From NCBI GenBank assembly GCA_963700375.1, contig CAVOXF010000006.1, positions 1-64,000 of the forward strand: a stretch of DNA of 64,000 nt, given 5' to 3'. Source of the stretch: JAHEEL01 sp963700375. Its GTDB lineage: Bacteria; Actinomycetota; Acidimicrobiia; Spongiisociales; UBA5794. The position numbers and the translations under genes are program-made. How positions within the stretch are numbered: position 1 is the stretch's first letter; each line of letters begins with the position of its first letter. Of the stretch, positions 17,713-26,823 are shown in pieces. Below the pieces are notes generated by a model. That model was not told the origin of the DNA. It ran no database searches and saw only the letters and a list, made by a program, of their open reading frames with translations.

Positions 17713-18243
17713 ATGGGACTTCTCGAACAACTCGACTACCAGATGAGACCGGCAGGCCGCCTCCAACGCCGTCTCCAGAACGCTGCCTCGCAGCCCTGGG
17801 TCGGATCGCTCCTATCGAAGACACTGCACCCGCTGGACACCGCGGCCTTCAAGGTCACCAGTGGGCGACACACGGTTGCGGGCCTCCTCGCCGGGCTGCC
17901 CGTGATCATGGTGACCACCGTCGGAGCGAAGAGCGGCGAGGAGAGAAGGATGCCACTCCTCGGCATCCCCATGGGCGGCGAACTGGCGGTGATCGGCTCC
18001 AACTTCGGCACGCAGTCGACACCGGGCTGGGTCTACAACCTCGAGGCCGATCCCCACGGCGCCGTCGGATTCCGCGACCGGACGGTCGCGGTGACCGCCA
18101 GGCGGGCCGATTCAGACGAGACCGAACGCGCTTTCGATCTCGCAACGACGGTGTACCGGGCATTTCCCGCGTATCGAGAACGGGCGGCCCATCGCGATAT
18201 CCGCGTGTTCATCCTCGCGGCCGCCGATGGAACTTCGCGCTAA
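17713..18243 (+). CDS. Deazaflavin (F420)-dependent nitroreductase-like protein
   Basis: This 176-residue member of the Ddn/F420H2-dependent reductase split-barrel family is characteristic of Actinobacteria. The core LLTTVGAKSGEERRMPL-type segment appears as VMVTTVGAKSGEERRMPL with variation, followed by GSNFGTQSTPGWVYNLEADP. Both match the family cofactor-binding loops. The substrate cannot be told. The ATG at 17713 is preceded by GGAGGTGGGG. The gene meets the SDR gene tail to tail with stop codons overlapping by 4 nt. Its presence suggests that the host makes coenzyme F420. Confidence 0.85.
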   Translation: MGLLEQLDYQMRPAGRLQRRLQNAASQPWVGSLLSKTLHPLDTAAFKVTSGRHTVAGLLAGLPVIMVTTVGAKSGEERRMPLLGIPMGGELAVIGSNFGTQSTPGWVYNLEADPHGAVGFRDRTVAVTARRADSDETERAFDLATTVYRAFPAYRERAAHRDIRVFILAAADGTSR

Positions 18244-18944
18244 ACGCTTCTCGTGAGACCTCCGTCGACTCTGATGTTCTGCCCGGTGATGTAGCCGGCA
18301 CCTTCAGAGAGCAGGAACGCCACCGTATCGGCCACTTCAGCGGCGGTTCCGTAGCGGCCCATCGGGATCCTGGAACGTCGCTCGTCCGTCTCAGGCAAGC
18401 TGTCGATGAAACCAGGCAACACGTTGTTCATCCGGATGGACTTGGCCGCATACTCGTCCGCGTACAGCTTCGTGAAAGCAGCGAGCGCTGATCGGAACAC
18501 CCCGGACGTGGGGAACAGCGCCTCGGGTTCGAACGTGGCATAGGTGGAGATGTTGACGATCGACCCGCCACCGTTGCGCTGCAGGTGGGGGGTCACGAGT
18601 CGCGCGACGCGGATGACGTTGAGGAGATACACGTCCATCCCACGATGCCACTCGTCGTCCGCTATCTCGAGGATGGGTCCGCTAGGCCCGTGGCCGGCGC
18701 TGTTGACGACGGCGTCGATACGACCCCATCGTTCAACGGCTGCATCGACGAGGCGCCCCAGGTCGCCAATCGATTGATTCGATCCGGTAACTCCGACTCC
18801 TCCGAGTTCCTTCGCGAGCGCTTCTCCCTTTCCCGACGATGAGAGGACGGCAACCCGATAGTCCTCGGATGCGAGTCTTCTGGCAACCTCGGCTCCCATC
18901 CCGCTGCCGCCGGCGGTGACGATCGCAACTCGATGGTGGGTCAT
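18240..18944 (-). CDS. Atypical short-chain dehydrogenase/reductase family protein
   Basis: This 234-residue Rossmann protein of the SDR family has an altered cofactor motif at the N-terminus (VTAGGSGMG instead of TGxxxGIG), NSAGHGP in place of NNAG, and NISTYA for the catalytic Ser region. The usual Tyr-x3-Lys is not there. At that position the sequence is SGVFR before SALAAFTK, so Tyr and Lys appear replaced by Ser and Arg. The C-terminus (GYITGQNIRVDGG) is normal. The ATG at 18944 gives the family start. It is probably an SDR with changed chemistry or a binding role rather than a classical oxidoreductase. Confidence 0.8.
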   Translation of the reverse strand: MTHHRVAIVTAGGSGMGAEVARRLASEDYRVAVLSSSGKGEALAKELGGVGVTGSNQSIGDLGRLVDAAVERWGRIDAVVNSAGHGPSGPILEIADDEWHRGMDVYLLNVIRVARLVTPHLQRNGGGSIVNISTYATFEPEALFPTSGVFRSALAAFTKLYADEYAAKSIRMNNVLPGFIDSLPETDERRSRIPMGRYGTAAEVADTVAFLLSEGAGYITGQNIRVDGGLTRSV

Positions 18945-19045
18945 ACGAAGGCTCCTCGGTCGCTCGGTCGCTCCCAAGGTTACGGCGGCCGGGCGGCGGC
19001 CGGGCGCGTTGGGCAGGGGCCGCTCACCGGCGGCAGGCTGCAAGA

Positions 19046-20158
19046 ATGTCGGCCTCGAACCCGAACGCTGGAGAGGTGGACCCGTTGGCGCTGATCGACT
19101 GCCCGGAGTGCGGCAAGGAGGTATCGGATCAAGCCGAGACCTGTACCAACTGCGGCTACCCCATCGCGCCACGACCCGCGGCGGCCTCTCGAGCGATTCC
19201 CGACTACCGACCGTATCCGCCGATGCCGCTCGGTGCATCGCGGGTCAAGGGCGTGAGCGCCGGGCTCACGCGGACGGCAGCGGGCTTCCTCTGGGGAACC
19301 TCAGGGCTCTACCTGATCACAGCCGGCGCGTTCGTCTGGTACCTGTTCGCATGGAACGACTGGTCTGGACAGCGGTCGCCTTCGGAAGCCGTCGCCCAAC
19401 GGGCGACGGACGCGGAAGCCACGGCGTTCGGGTTCCTCAGCATCGCGCTGATTGGCTACCTCATCACTGCCGTGATCTTGATCACGTGGTTCTTCCATGC
19501 TTATCGGGCCGGGGCGTCGCGCGGCGCGACCGGTCGCACCTGGGCCGCCGGATGGACGATTGGAGGATGGGTGATCCCGCTCGCCAACTTCGTCATCCCG
19601 AAGCTGGTCATGAACGAAGTCGACCGAATGTCGAACCCGGACGCCGGCGACCCTCCCATCGAAGACCGGTGGAAGCCGCTTCCCCGACTCGAAACCTCCG
19701 ATACATGGTGGGGACTCTTCCTTGTCGGTGCTCTCACCACCGCTGTCGGGTCGAACTGGCTGCCATACGCCGACATCACCAGTTCGAGCTACGCAACCGC
19801 CGTGATCATCCTCGCCTGCGGAATGGCAGCGACAGCCGGAAGCGGCTTCGCCGCCGGGAAGACGGTGCGCACGATCGGCGACCGGCTCCTCGTTGCCGGC
19901 CCCGTGGAATACGCCTCGGCTGCGTTCGAGTCTGGGCAGGTGCCGGACACGCATTGGCCGCCAACGACCGACCGAACGTGGATCAGAGGCTACGAGTGGC
20001 GGGGCTACGCCGAGGAGACGGTGCTGTGCCTGAGTTGTCGGAAGGATGTGTCGTTCCCGAGTGATCTGAAGCGGCACGGGACCCACAAGATTGCTGTGCC
20101 GGACGGAGACGGGAAGGTCGGGCGCCCTTCGCTGGGAACGTTCAACCCCGAAGAGTGA
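19046..20158 (+). CDS. Zinc-ribbon membrane protein with DUF4328-like domain
   Basis: This 370-residue protein has an N-terminal zinc ribbon (DCPECGKEVSDQAETCTNCGYPI), a Pro-rich linker, and four or so membrane helices between about residues 75 and 285. The DUF4328-like block is WAAGWTIGGWVIPLANFVIPKLVMNEV. A second Cys pair sits near the C-terminus (LCLSCRKDV followed by KRHGTH), perhaps a second small metal site. Function is unknown. The ATG at 19046 is used, though a GTG at 19076 in frame is possible. It faces away from the SDR gene. Confidence 0.75.
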   Translation: MSASNPNAGEVDPLALIDCPECGKEVSDQAETCTNCGYPIAPRPAAASRAIPDYRPYPPMPLGASRVKGVSAGLTRTAAGFLWGTSGLYLITAGAFVWYLFAWNDWSGQRSPSEAVAQRATDAEATAFGFLSIALIGYLITAVILITWFFHAYRAGASRGATGRTWAAGWTIGGWVIPLANFVIPKLVMNEVDRMSNPDAGDPPIEDRWKPLPRLETSDTWWGLFLVGALTTAVGSNWLPYADITSSSYATAVIILACGMAATAGSGFAAGKTVRTIGDRLLVAGPVEYASAAFESGQVPDTHWPPTTDRTWIRGYEWRGYAEETVLCLSCRKDVSFPSDLKRHGTHKIAVPDGDGKVGRPSLGTFNPEE

Positions 20159-20253
20159 GCGACGGACCGGGGATCCGGGAAGTCACCTGCTGCGGTGGTT
20201 CACCGACGCGCTGGCAACGAAGCCCGCGGCTGAAGCGACCCCCAACGACTCGG

Positions 20254-20469
20254 TCATACCGCAATCAAATGGCCTTGATGCAGAAGTACGGAAGACTCCC
20301 TCAGATTCGCCTGAGGGAAGCACGCACCAAACATGGCGTGGTCGTCGAGGGCGTTGCCGCACCTGACACACATCAGCACACGGGTCGACTCGACCGGTGG
20401 TGCTGGTCTGCGGGGTGCAGGCGGCTGAGGACTGTGTCCGTAGCCGCCGCATTGGTGACACCTGCTCAT
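20254..20469 (-). CDS. Possible Cys-rich small protein
   Basis: This 71-residue open frame begins MSRCHQCGGYG and contains a second CVRCGN pair about 25 residues on, then GACFPQ. Two CxxC pairs in that order look like a zinc ribbon, and codon use is not obviously wrong. However, there is no good ribosome binding site and no family that I know. An upstream in-frame ATG would extend it to 20562. It is reported as a candidate only. Confidence 0.3.
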   Translation of the reverse strand: MSRCHQCGGYGHSPQPPAPRRPAPPVESTRVLMCVRCGNALDDHAMFGACFPQANLRESSVLLHQGHLIAV

Positions 20470-20609
20470 GCTGATGTCTTCGACGCTGAACCGCCTCACC
20501 TGTAGGTCAACCATAGATTCCATGCGGGATCGGAGATGACTAGTCACCCCGAGACCGGCCACAATCCTTCTGTTCTAGCGCACCGATCTGGGTCACACTC
20601 GGTGCAGGC

Positions 20610-20780
20610 ATGGAAGGCATCAACACACATCACCCCGCGGGGTTCCTCTGCGCCGTGTGTGCGGTGGTCGCCGTCGACACAATCGACGACGACTACCTAC
20701 GGGACGAGCACGGACTGGAAATGATGGTGACGATCGACCTCCGGGCGGGAGACCCGATCGTCACCGTCGTATCTGTCTGA
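20610..20780 (+). CDS. C2CH zinc-finger-like microprotein, copy 2
   Basis: This 56-residue paralogue of the genes at 17043 and 28133 shares MEGINTHHPAGFLCAVC at the start and TIDLRAGDPIV at the end with copy 1. The third metal ligand is lost: the YLCAEH block reads YLRDEH, so only CxxC plus His remain. This copy may be losing function or have a different role. It lies 380 bp left of the island's left boundary. Confidence 0.5.
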   Translation: MEGINTHHPAGFLCAVCAVVAVDTIDDDYLRDEHGLEMMVTIDLRAGDPIVTVVSV

Positions 20781-21159
20781 GCCACGATTGACGGGTCGGG
20801 TCCACTTCAGCCGCCGAGCGGCGCTGAGTTGGGGTCGCTTCGTGAACCACCGCTGCGCCGTCCTCTTCGATTGGACCGGGACGCCCGTCCACCTGCTGAG
20901 TGGCCGATGGTGCCTCAAGAGGAGTCACGACGGGATCCGAGCGAGACCCGGAGTGGTCTTCGACCGCGCCTCCCACGGCGGGGCACCAACTCCATCGGTA
21001 TCGCCACGCTCATCCATCCGATGCCAGGTCGGGCCTCCTACCAGCGCCTCGATATGGCTAGGGGCTTCGCCAAGGCGACGACATGGAGCCGGGAGCGGTC
21101 CAAGGTCACCATTGACGTGGACGCGACAAGACCCCCGCCGAAGAAGGGGCATTCATCCT

Positions 21160-21205
21160 GTGGGCGCTACTCGGATTGAACCAGTGACCTTTGCCGTGTC
21201 GAGGC
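21160..21205. repeat. Left attachment-site copy (tRNA-Val 3' fragment)
   Basis: These 46 bases match 31013-31058 except at 21172 (C versus G) and 21191 (T versus C). On the minus strand they cover the anticodon loop through the discriminator of tRNA-Val(GAC), but the 5' half of the tRNA is missing. The two mismatches show that the fragment has drifted since integration. Confidence 0.85.
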
Positions 21206-21322
21206 CAATCGGAGTACCTGTGAAGCCCAGCAATAGCCGCATCGGCCCTTGCACACTACGGATTTCGGACTCTCAGCGGTTCCCGCCGTTTCTCGGCGTT
21301 TCTCGCCCTTGCGTGGGGTTCT

Positions 21323-21343
21323 TGTGGGGTTGTCGTGGGGTTG
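21323..21343. repeat. Motif shared by both island ends
   Basis: The 21 bases at this site (TGTGGGGTTGTCGTGGG then GTTG) match 30920-30940 at 20 positions. On the right they encode the CGVGVGL end of the integrase remnant; here one frame gives CGVVVGL. This is either a leftover of another integrase copy or a sequence duplicated with the element ends. Confidence 0.5.
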
Positions 21344-21518
21344 CGAGGCACGATTCTCGATGCGGATCCCGGTCAAGCCAAGGGACGACCTCGTCGCTTC
21401 CTGGTCGCTGGATGCCTGACACATTCCGTTCTTGACCCCTGGCCTTCCCGGTCGGATGATGGGGTAGCGGCGTCGGAGAGAAGCGCTGGATGATCGCTCG
21501 ACGAGAGGAGAGCGCCAC

Positions 21519-22274
21519 ATGAGCACCAAGTCGCCGAGACCGGCTCTTTCAAGTCGGAAGATGGAGAAGCTCGTCGGCACATTCGACCGGATGCTGAAGC
21601 GGTCAGGCGATCTCCTGAGCGACCGTTTCGGTGAGGAGACGGCGGCGGAGATGCGTGGGGAGATGCTCGACGAGTACCGGCGTCTGATCCCTGAGATTCC
21701 GAACATCGGAGGACGGCGCAACATCTACTCCGGCGACCTTTCGTTCTCGGTGTGGGCGTTGGCGATATATCGGGTGGTGACCCGCCACGGGGGCACCCTC
21801 GAGGACACCGGTGAGCTGATGCACCAGATGGTGCGTGCACAGATCGAGCGGGTCCCTCAGGTCGTCCGTTCGTTGCTGAAGAGATACCGCTTCAGCGGGT
21901 TGCGCTGGCGGCAACTGGTGAGGGCCGCCCGACGGTCGCAGGCCCGCCAGTATCCGGGGGACTGGGTGTTCGAGTTCGTCGAAGGTGACGGGGAGACGTT
22001 CGACTTCGGGATCGACATGACCGAGTGCGGCATCGTCAAGTTTCTCAACGCCCAAGGGGCCGACGAGTTGACTCCGTATGGCTGTGACCTCGACTACGTC
22101 ACGGCGGAAGCGATGGGGGTCGGCCTTCGACGAACCAAGACCCTGGAATCGGGCTGCGACCGCTGCGACTTCCGACTCTCCAAGGAAGGAGCAACACCCG
22201 CACCCTGGCCGCCCAAGTTCGTCGAGCAGACCTGCGGTCAACCCCAAACGGAGACGCCGACTGCCGTGTCCTGA
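21519..22274 (+). CDS. L-2-amino-thiazoline-4-carboxylic acid hydrolase family protein
   Basis: This 251-residue protein matches the ATC hydrolase family, named for an enzyme of bacterial L-cysteine production from DL-ATC. The family-typical second half is well kept: YPGDWVFEFVEGDGETFDFGIDMTECGIVKF, then PYGCDLDYVTAEAMGVGLRRTKTLESG and CDRCDFRLSKEG, including the conserved Cys residues. The actual substrate here is unknown, and many homologues are probably not ATC hydrolases. GAGAGGAG precedes the ATG at 21519. It is the first gene inside the island. Confidence 0.78.
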   Translation: MSTKSPRPALSSRKMEKLVGTFDRMLKRSGDLLSDRFGEETAAEMRGEMLDEYRRLIPEIPNIGGRRNIYSGDLSFSVWALAIYRVVTRHGGTLEDTGELMHQMVRAQIERVPQVVRSLLKRYRFSGLRWRQLVRAARRSQARQYPGDWVFEFVEGDGETFDFGIDMTECGIVKFLNAQGADELTPYGCDLDYVTAEAMGVGLRRTKTLESGCDRCDFRLSKEGATPAPWPPKFVEQTCGQPQTETPTAVS

Positions 22275-22347
22275 GTCTCGACCGACGATCACCCTCGGTT
22301 GCTGACCGCCCGTGTCGGCACACATGGTCGGCCATTGCGATTGGGGT

Positions 22348-22881
22348 TCATCCACCAAGCTGATCGCTCGTGCCCGGACCTCGACTCGCCGTCGCCCACC
22401 AGTTGCCAACCGGGCCGATGAATCCCTTCGTCGCCCCCACTCCCCCGTTCGTGTACCCGTCCGGCCACCCGTTCCGCTCAGCCTCCACCAACTGAGGCAT
22501 CCACGCCCCTGCCGGTGGCCAACACGTAGCCCGGTCATCCCACAACCGTCGAGTGATCTGGCTCGCCCGCTGGTCCGACACGCCGAGTCGTCGAGCCATC
22601 TCCGCACCGGTGATCGGGTCCTGACCACCCAGACCGATCCGAGCCAGGAGTATCTCCAACCGGTCGCCGTGCTGCCCGGAGATGGCTTCGACGTACTGAG
22701 CGACAGCGTCACCAAGGGCGCGGGCAGCCTGGGCCTCTACGGCCGCTCTCAGTGGCTCCAGATTGCCCCATAAGACCCTCTGGTCCTCCAGGCTGCTGTT
22801 GGCAGCGAGGTCGCAAACCCTGGCGTCAACCCTCGGGAGGTACTCGGCGAATCGGGGGTCCCATCGCCAGAAATGTATCGA
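22348..22881 (-). pseudogene. N-terminally truncated helix-turn-helix protein
   Basis: A protein-like frame of 177 codons opens after a stop at 22882-22884 with no ATG or GTG near its beginning. It reads HFWRWDPRFAEYLPRVDARV, continues as a helical region, then has a helix-turn-helix (DPITGAEMARRLGVSDQRASQITRRLWDD) and a Trp/Gly-rich tail. The only usable start, a TTG at 22659, would remove half of the sensible sequence. The gene probably lost its N-terminus. I do not recognise the family; it could have been a regulator. Confidence 0.5.
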
Positions 22882-23119
22882 TCACGGGTCCCCTGCGACG
22901 GCAGCCGTGTGTCGTCCACGGGGACCACGACACGACGTACAGCTCAGCGACGGTTCCAGGGTGTGGCTGAAGCGCAGGTTGGTTGTCGGCCCGACCCGGC
23001 TGAAACCCGGAGGATTTCTGACACGAACCCACCCCAGCCCAAGCCGGCTGTGGCCGGACCTCCTCGGCCTTGCGGTCGACCCCAAGATGATCCTGTGAGA
23101 CACTGCTGGTGAGGTATCC

Positions 23120-23812
23120 ATGCACTGGTTTCGGATCACTGCGGTCGCCGGGTTGATGGCGATCACGGTGGCCGCCTGCGGGTCCGATCAACGGGCTGCC
23201 GATGACTCTGCGAGCTTGTCCGAGGATGCGGAACTGGCGGCGCGTTGGCTCGCAGAGGGAGTGGCGGGAACCGCGGGGGCGGCCGATCCTTTCTTCAGGG
23301 CGTTCTACGTCTCTGACAGTGTCTTCTACGGAGATGTCGAACGTTGGGAGTGCATCTTCAGGTCTGTGTTGCGTGTGCTCGATACGCCAGCAACACGCAA
23401 TGCTCTTTCCAAGATTGAGCGCATGGCTGGCCGCGAACCCGACAACGCACCGAATCTTCGCTGGGATGCCCAGCGGGTCCTTGCCGGGCTTCCTGACGCC
23501 GACCGGCTGCGTATTGCGGACGCAGTCATCAGTGCGACAACGGTTTGTGGCGATATCCGATTGGGCTTGTTCGGCAGCGGCGGACCAATCGCAGTGTGTG
23601 CCTGGGACACCGCTGGAGATGTCGGGATGCGACCGGAAGCGATCGCCCTCTCCATCTTGGACACACCTCGAACTGCCCCAGACTTGCCCCCCGCCTTCAG
23701 GGACCTTCTGGCACAGTGCTACGAGACAGTTGCCGAGGCGGAGCAAACCGGAGCGGTCCTACCTTGGGTCGCCGAACTCGAAGAAGCCTGGTCAGTATCT
23801 CAGCGTTCGTGA
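23120..23812 (+). CDS. Lipoprotein of unknown function (paralogue of the broken gene at 29266)
   Basis: This 230-residue protein has a lipoprotein signal (VAGLMAITVAACGS, lipid-accepting Cys at about residue 20). The mature part is helical. Motifs shared with the broken copy at 29266-29945 include AARWLAEG, DPFF, ECIFRSVLRVLDTPATRNALSKIERMA, GDIRL, AVCAWD and the C-terminal LPWVAELEEAW. A pair of Cys in TTVCGDIRL and VCAW is kept in both. It probably sits on the outer face of the membrane. No known family was recognised. Confidence 0.72.
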   Translation: MHWFRITAVAGLMAITVAACGSDQRAADDSASLSEDAELAARWLAEGVAGTAGAADPFFRAFYVSDSVFYGDVERWECIFRSVLRVLDTPATRNALSKIERMAGREPDNAPNLRWDAQRVLAGLPDADRLRIADAVISATTVCGDIRLGLFGSGGPIAVCAWDTAGDVGMRPEAIALSILDTPRTAPDLPPAFRDLLAQCYETVAEAEQTGAVLPWVAELEEAWSVSQRS

Positions 23813-24086
23813 TCGCCCATCGCAGCACACATGGGCGGCCGGTGGATGCACGAGGTCGCTCCCACTGGCCTGTCCGTATGTGGGAGAAGAACCTGGGAGT
23901 GCGCTGACTGGATCATCGTCGACGAGGCTCAGGGCCGACCCAAGCGTTCCGCAATCCCTCAACCCCAGCGTGCTGAGGGACGATGCCCATCTATGTAGGT
24001 CGCACCGGAGGACGAGTGAGCCGTTCCGATTCGTTCGAACGTGCGACGCTCGGTCGTCTCACCCACCCCACGACGGGGGTCACGAA

Positions 24087-24914
24087 ATGACGAATGAGCC
24101 GCAACCATCGGGTGGCTGGTGGTCCCGCCGTCCAACCTGGCAGAAGGTCCTGCTGATCGCTGGCGGCGTTCCGCTCGCCCTCATCGTGCTTGGTGCGATC
24201 TTCGGCGAGGCGGAGGAACCCGGCGATGCCTCTGACCCGACCACAACCACAGCGGTGAGCGAGGATTCGACGACGACCGTCGAGGCTGAGGAAACGACGA
24301 CGACCGAGGCTGAGAACACAACTGTAACTGAAGCACCGACCACGACAACCGAAGCGACCTCTGCGACGACCACCACCACGCTTCCACCTGTCCTGGCCGA
24401 GGGTTCAGGCTCAGGTGACGATGTCATCGAGATCGACATTCCTAACGTGCCGGTCATCGCTACGTTCTCCCACAACGGAGGCGGTGACTTCGCCGTGTGG
24501 AGCCTTGACGCTGCCTTCGAGAACATCGACTTGCTCGTCAACACAATTGGCGGCTACGACGGCACTCGACCGATGCAGTTCGATGGCGAGGGAGTCAGTG
24601 GGTTCGAGATCTCGGCTGACGGTGCTTGGTCATATGTGATCGCTCCACTGTCCGAAGCCGAACAGGTGGAGTGCCCGACGCGGGGCGAAGGTGACGACGT
24701 GATCGCAGTCACGAACTTCATTTCTGGCGGCGGTGCCGCAGACCTTGCCTTCGATGCCGACACGAACTTCGCCACTTGGGCATGGAGTGCCGACGGTCGT
24801 GATCTCATCGTGAACGACATCGGCCCCTACGAGGGAACTGTGCGTGTTGCATCCGGGCTGTTCCTCTGGGACATCACCGGGAACGAAGGTTCTTGGACGA
24901 TCGCCTTCGGCTGA
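24087..24914 (+). CDS. Membrane-anchored protein with Thr-rich linker and beta-type ectodomain
   Basis: This 275-residue protein starts at the ATG at 24087, after GGGGGT. A short cytoplasmic N-terminus with two Trp is followed by one transmembrane helix (about residues 19-41). A Thr/Glu-rich linker (about 50-100) is probably extended and cell-wall spanning. The C-terminal ectodomain appears to repeat a unit: DVIEIDIPNVPVIATFSHNG...FAVWSLDA and AVTNFISGGGAADLAFDADTNFATWAWSA both lead to VN-(T/D)IG-x-Y-(D/E)GT. Function is unknown; the repeat suggests ligand or surface binding. Confidence 0.7.
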   Translation: MTNEPQPSGGWWSRRPTWQKVLLIAGGVPLALIVLGAIFGEAEEPGDASDPTTTTAVSEDSTTTVEAEETTTTEAENTTVTEAPTTTTEATSATTTTTLPPVLAEGSGSGDDVIEIDIPNVPVIATFSHNGGGDFAVWSLDAAFENIDLLVNTIGGYDGTRPMQFDGEGVSGFEISADGAWSYVIAPLSEAEQVECPTRGEGDDVIAVTNFISGGGAADLAFDADTNFATWAWSADGRDLIVNDIGPYEGTVRVASGLFLWDITGNEGSWTIAFG

Positions 24915-25122
24915 TCGCCCATCTGGCGGTCCAGCCACGGCGCCGTCAGGTCGTTCTACAAGAATCAGATCAGGGGACGGCTCGACTGCCGCAGTGGAGT
25001 CGTCCCCGAGTACTAGCGGCTGTGTGCCCCGGCAACCTCACCACACCTTCTGAGTGAGGGAGATTCGCACTATGCGGCCACCTCCTGGAGTCGTACGATC
25101 GGTTTGTAGACGGAGGATGTGT

Positions 25123-26823
25123 ATGACCCGAATTTGGGCTGCAATGTTGACCGTCCTGCTCGGAGCCGTAGTGCTCGTCGCAGCGCCTGTTCCTGCCTCA
25201 GCTTCTTACACAGCCGATACGTACGGCTTCGCCGACCCGACCACCGGGCTGTGGTTCGTGCAGGAGAGCCACCTGATGTTCAGGCCGTTCTACTTCGGGA
25301 ACCCAGGTGACTACCCGTTCATGGGTGACTGGGACTGCGACGGTGTTGATACGCCGGGTCTGTATCGCCAATCGGATGGGTATGTGTATCTGCGGAACTC
25401 GAACACGCAAGGCATCGCTGATATCTCGTTCTTCTTCGGCAACCCTGGTGACGTTCCGATCGCTGGGGACTTCAACGCCAATGGTTGTGACACCGTGTCG
25501 ATCTACCGGCCGTCGAACCAGCGTTTCTACGTCATCAACCAGCTCGGTACCAGCGACGGGGGTCTGGGTGCGGCGGAGTATTCATTCATCTTCGGCAACC
25601 CCGGCGACAAGCCGTTCGTCGGTGACTTCAACGGCAACGGCCAAGACACGATCGGGTTGCATAGGGAATCGACCGGTTTTGTCTATTTCCGCAACACGAA
25701 CACGACCGGGATCGCCGACAACCAGTTCTACTTCGGGAATCCCGGCGACCGGTTCATGGCTGGAGACTGGACCGGGAACGGCACCGACACGCCCGGCCTG
25801 TTCCGGCCGTCCAATCGGACGATCTACTTGCGTTACAGCAACACGCAGGGCAACGCCGACGAGCAATGGACAATCGGTGAGGACGACTGGCTGCCTGTCG
25901 CCGGGCGGCTCTACAACTGCGCAAACCAAACGTCAATACCAACGACCGAGTGCGAGGCGCTCGTCGCCCTCTACTCCTCAACCGGTGGCATGCAGTGGGA
26001 AAATGGGACGGGCTGGCTCACGAATGCTGACCCATGTGCCTGGTACGGGGTGACCTGCGAGGCCAGATCGGTCGCGGAGCTGAATCTGCTCGACAACTAC
26101 CTCTCGGGCACCATTCCCCCCGAACTTGGGAACCTCGCAAACCTCACCGTTCTGCAGCTCATGATGAACGACCTCTCGGGGCCTATTCCCCGTGAACTGA
26201 GGAATCTCACCAACCTCAGGTACCTGTGGCTCGGAGCAAATTCACTATCCGGGTCGATCCCACCCGAACTCGGGAACCTGACCAACCTCATCGAGCTGAG
26301 CCTCGGGGACATGCTGACCGGCTCGATTCCGCCTGAGCTCGGGAAGCTCACGAATCTCACCGGCCTCTACCTCGGCGAAGCGTTGACTGGACCGATCCCT
26401 CACGAACTCGGGAACCTGACCAACCTCGAATGGTTGACCCTCTCGAATAATGAACTCTCGGGTCCAATTCCGCCCCAGCTTGCGGGCCTCACGTCTCTCA
26501 GGAACCTGTGGCTCTCCGGCAACGATCTGACTGGATCAATCCCCGCAGAGTTCGGCACCGCAGCGAGCCTCCGAACGCTGGCGCTTTCGGGGAACAACCT
26601 GTCGGGGTTGATCCCTCCCCAACTGGGAGACATCGCCGGCATGGGGTCTCTTTACCTTGACTACAACCACCTTTCGGGACCGGTGCCTGACAGTCTCATG
26701 AACCTCAACAACCTCGGCTACCTACGCTTGTTCGGCCAGACCGGATGCCTCACGGCAGCCACCCCAACGATCGCCGCATGGATCGCCAGCTTCGATCCCT
26801 ATTGGAACGATGGCTGCACTTGA
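25123..26823 (+). CDS. Secreted FG-GAP-like plus plant-type leucine-rich-repeat protein
   Basis: This 566-residue exported protein has a signal peptide ending PASA-SYT near residue 27. Residues about 40-270 contain four FGNPGD-centred repeats of roughly 55 residues with GDW/FxGxGxDTxGLxR calcium-loop-like blocks, as in FG-GAP/VCBS-type propellers. After a linker with CEALVALYSSTGGMQWENGTGW and CAWYGVTCE, about ten 24-residue leucine-rich repeats follow (LSGSIPPELGNLTNLxxL), the plant-specific LRR subtype. The C-terminus ends WNDGC. It is probably an adhesion or recognition protein on or outside the cell. GGAGGA precedes the ATG at 25123, so that start is preferred over in-frame upstream codons. 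Confidence 0.85.
   Translation: MTRIWAAMLTVLLGAVVLVAAPVPASASYTADTYGFADPTTGLWFVQESHLMFRPFYFGNPGDYPFMGDWDCDGVDTPGLYRQSDGYVYLRNSNTQGIADISFFFGNPGDVPIAGDFNANGCDTVSIYRPSNQRFYVINQLGTSDGGLGAAEYSFIFGNPGDKPFVGDFNGNGQDTIGLHRESTGFVYFRNTNTTGIADNQFYFGNPGDRFMAGDWTGNGTDTPGLFRPSNRTIYLRYSNTQGNADEQWTIGEDDWLPVAGRLYNCANQTSIPTTECEALVALYSSTGGMQWENGTGWLTNADPCAWYGVTCEARSVAELNLLDNYLSGTIPPELGNLANLTVLQLMMNDLSGPIPRELRNLTNLRYLWLGANSLSGSIPPELGNLTNLIELSLGDMLTGSIPPELGKLTNLTGLYLGEALTGPIPHELGNLTNLEWLTLSNNELSGPIPPQLAGLTSLRNLWLSGNDLTGSIPAEFGTAASLRTLALSGNNLSGLIPPQLGDIAGMGSLYLDYNHLSGPVPDSLMNLNNLGYLRLFGQTGCLTAATPTIAAWIASFDPYWNDGCT

Larger units (their letters stand above)
20781..21518. other. Gene-poor left boundary of the island
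   Basis: No convincing gene is present. The stretch holds the displaced tRNA-Val fragment (21160-21205) and, at 21323-21343, a motif matching the end of the decayed integrase at the other boundary. The end carries GAGAGGA, the ribosome binding site of the first island gene. Confidence 0.5.
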
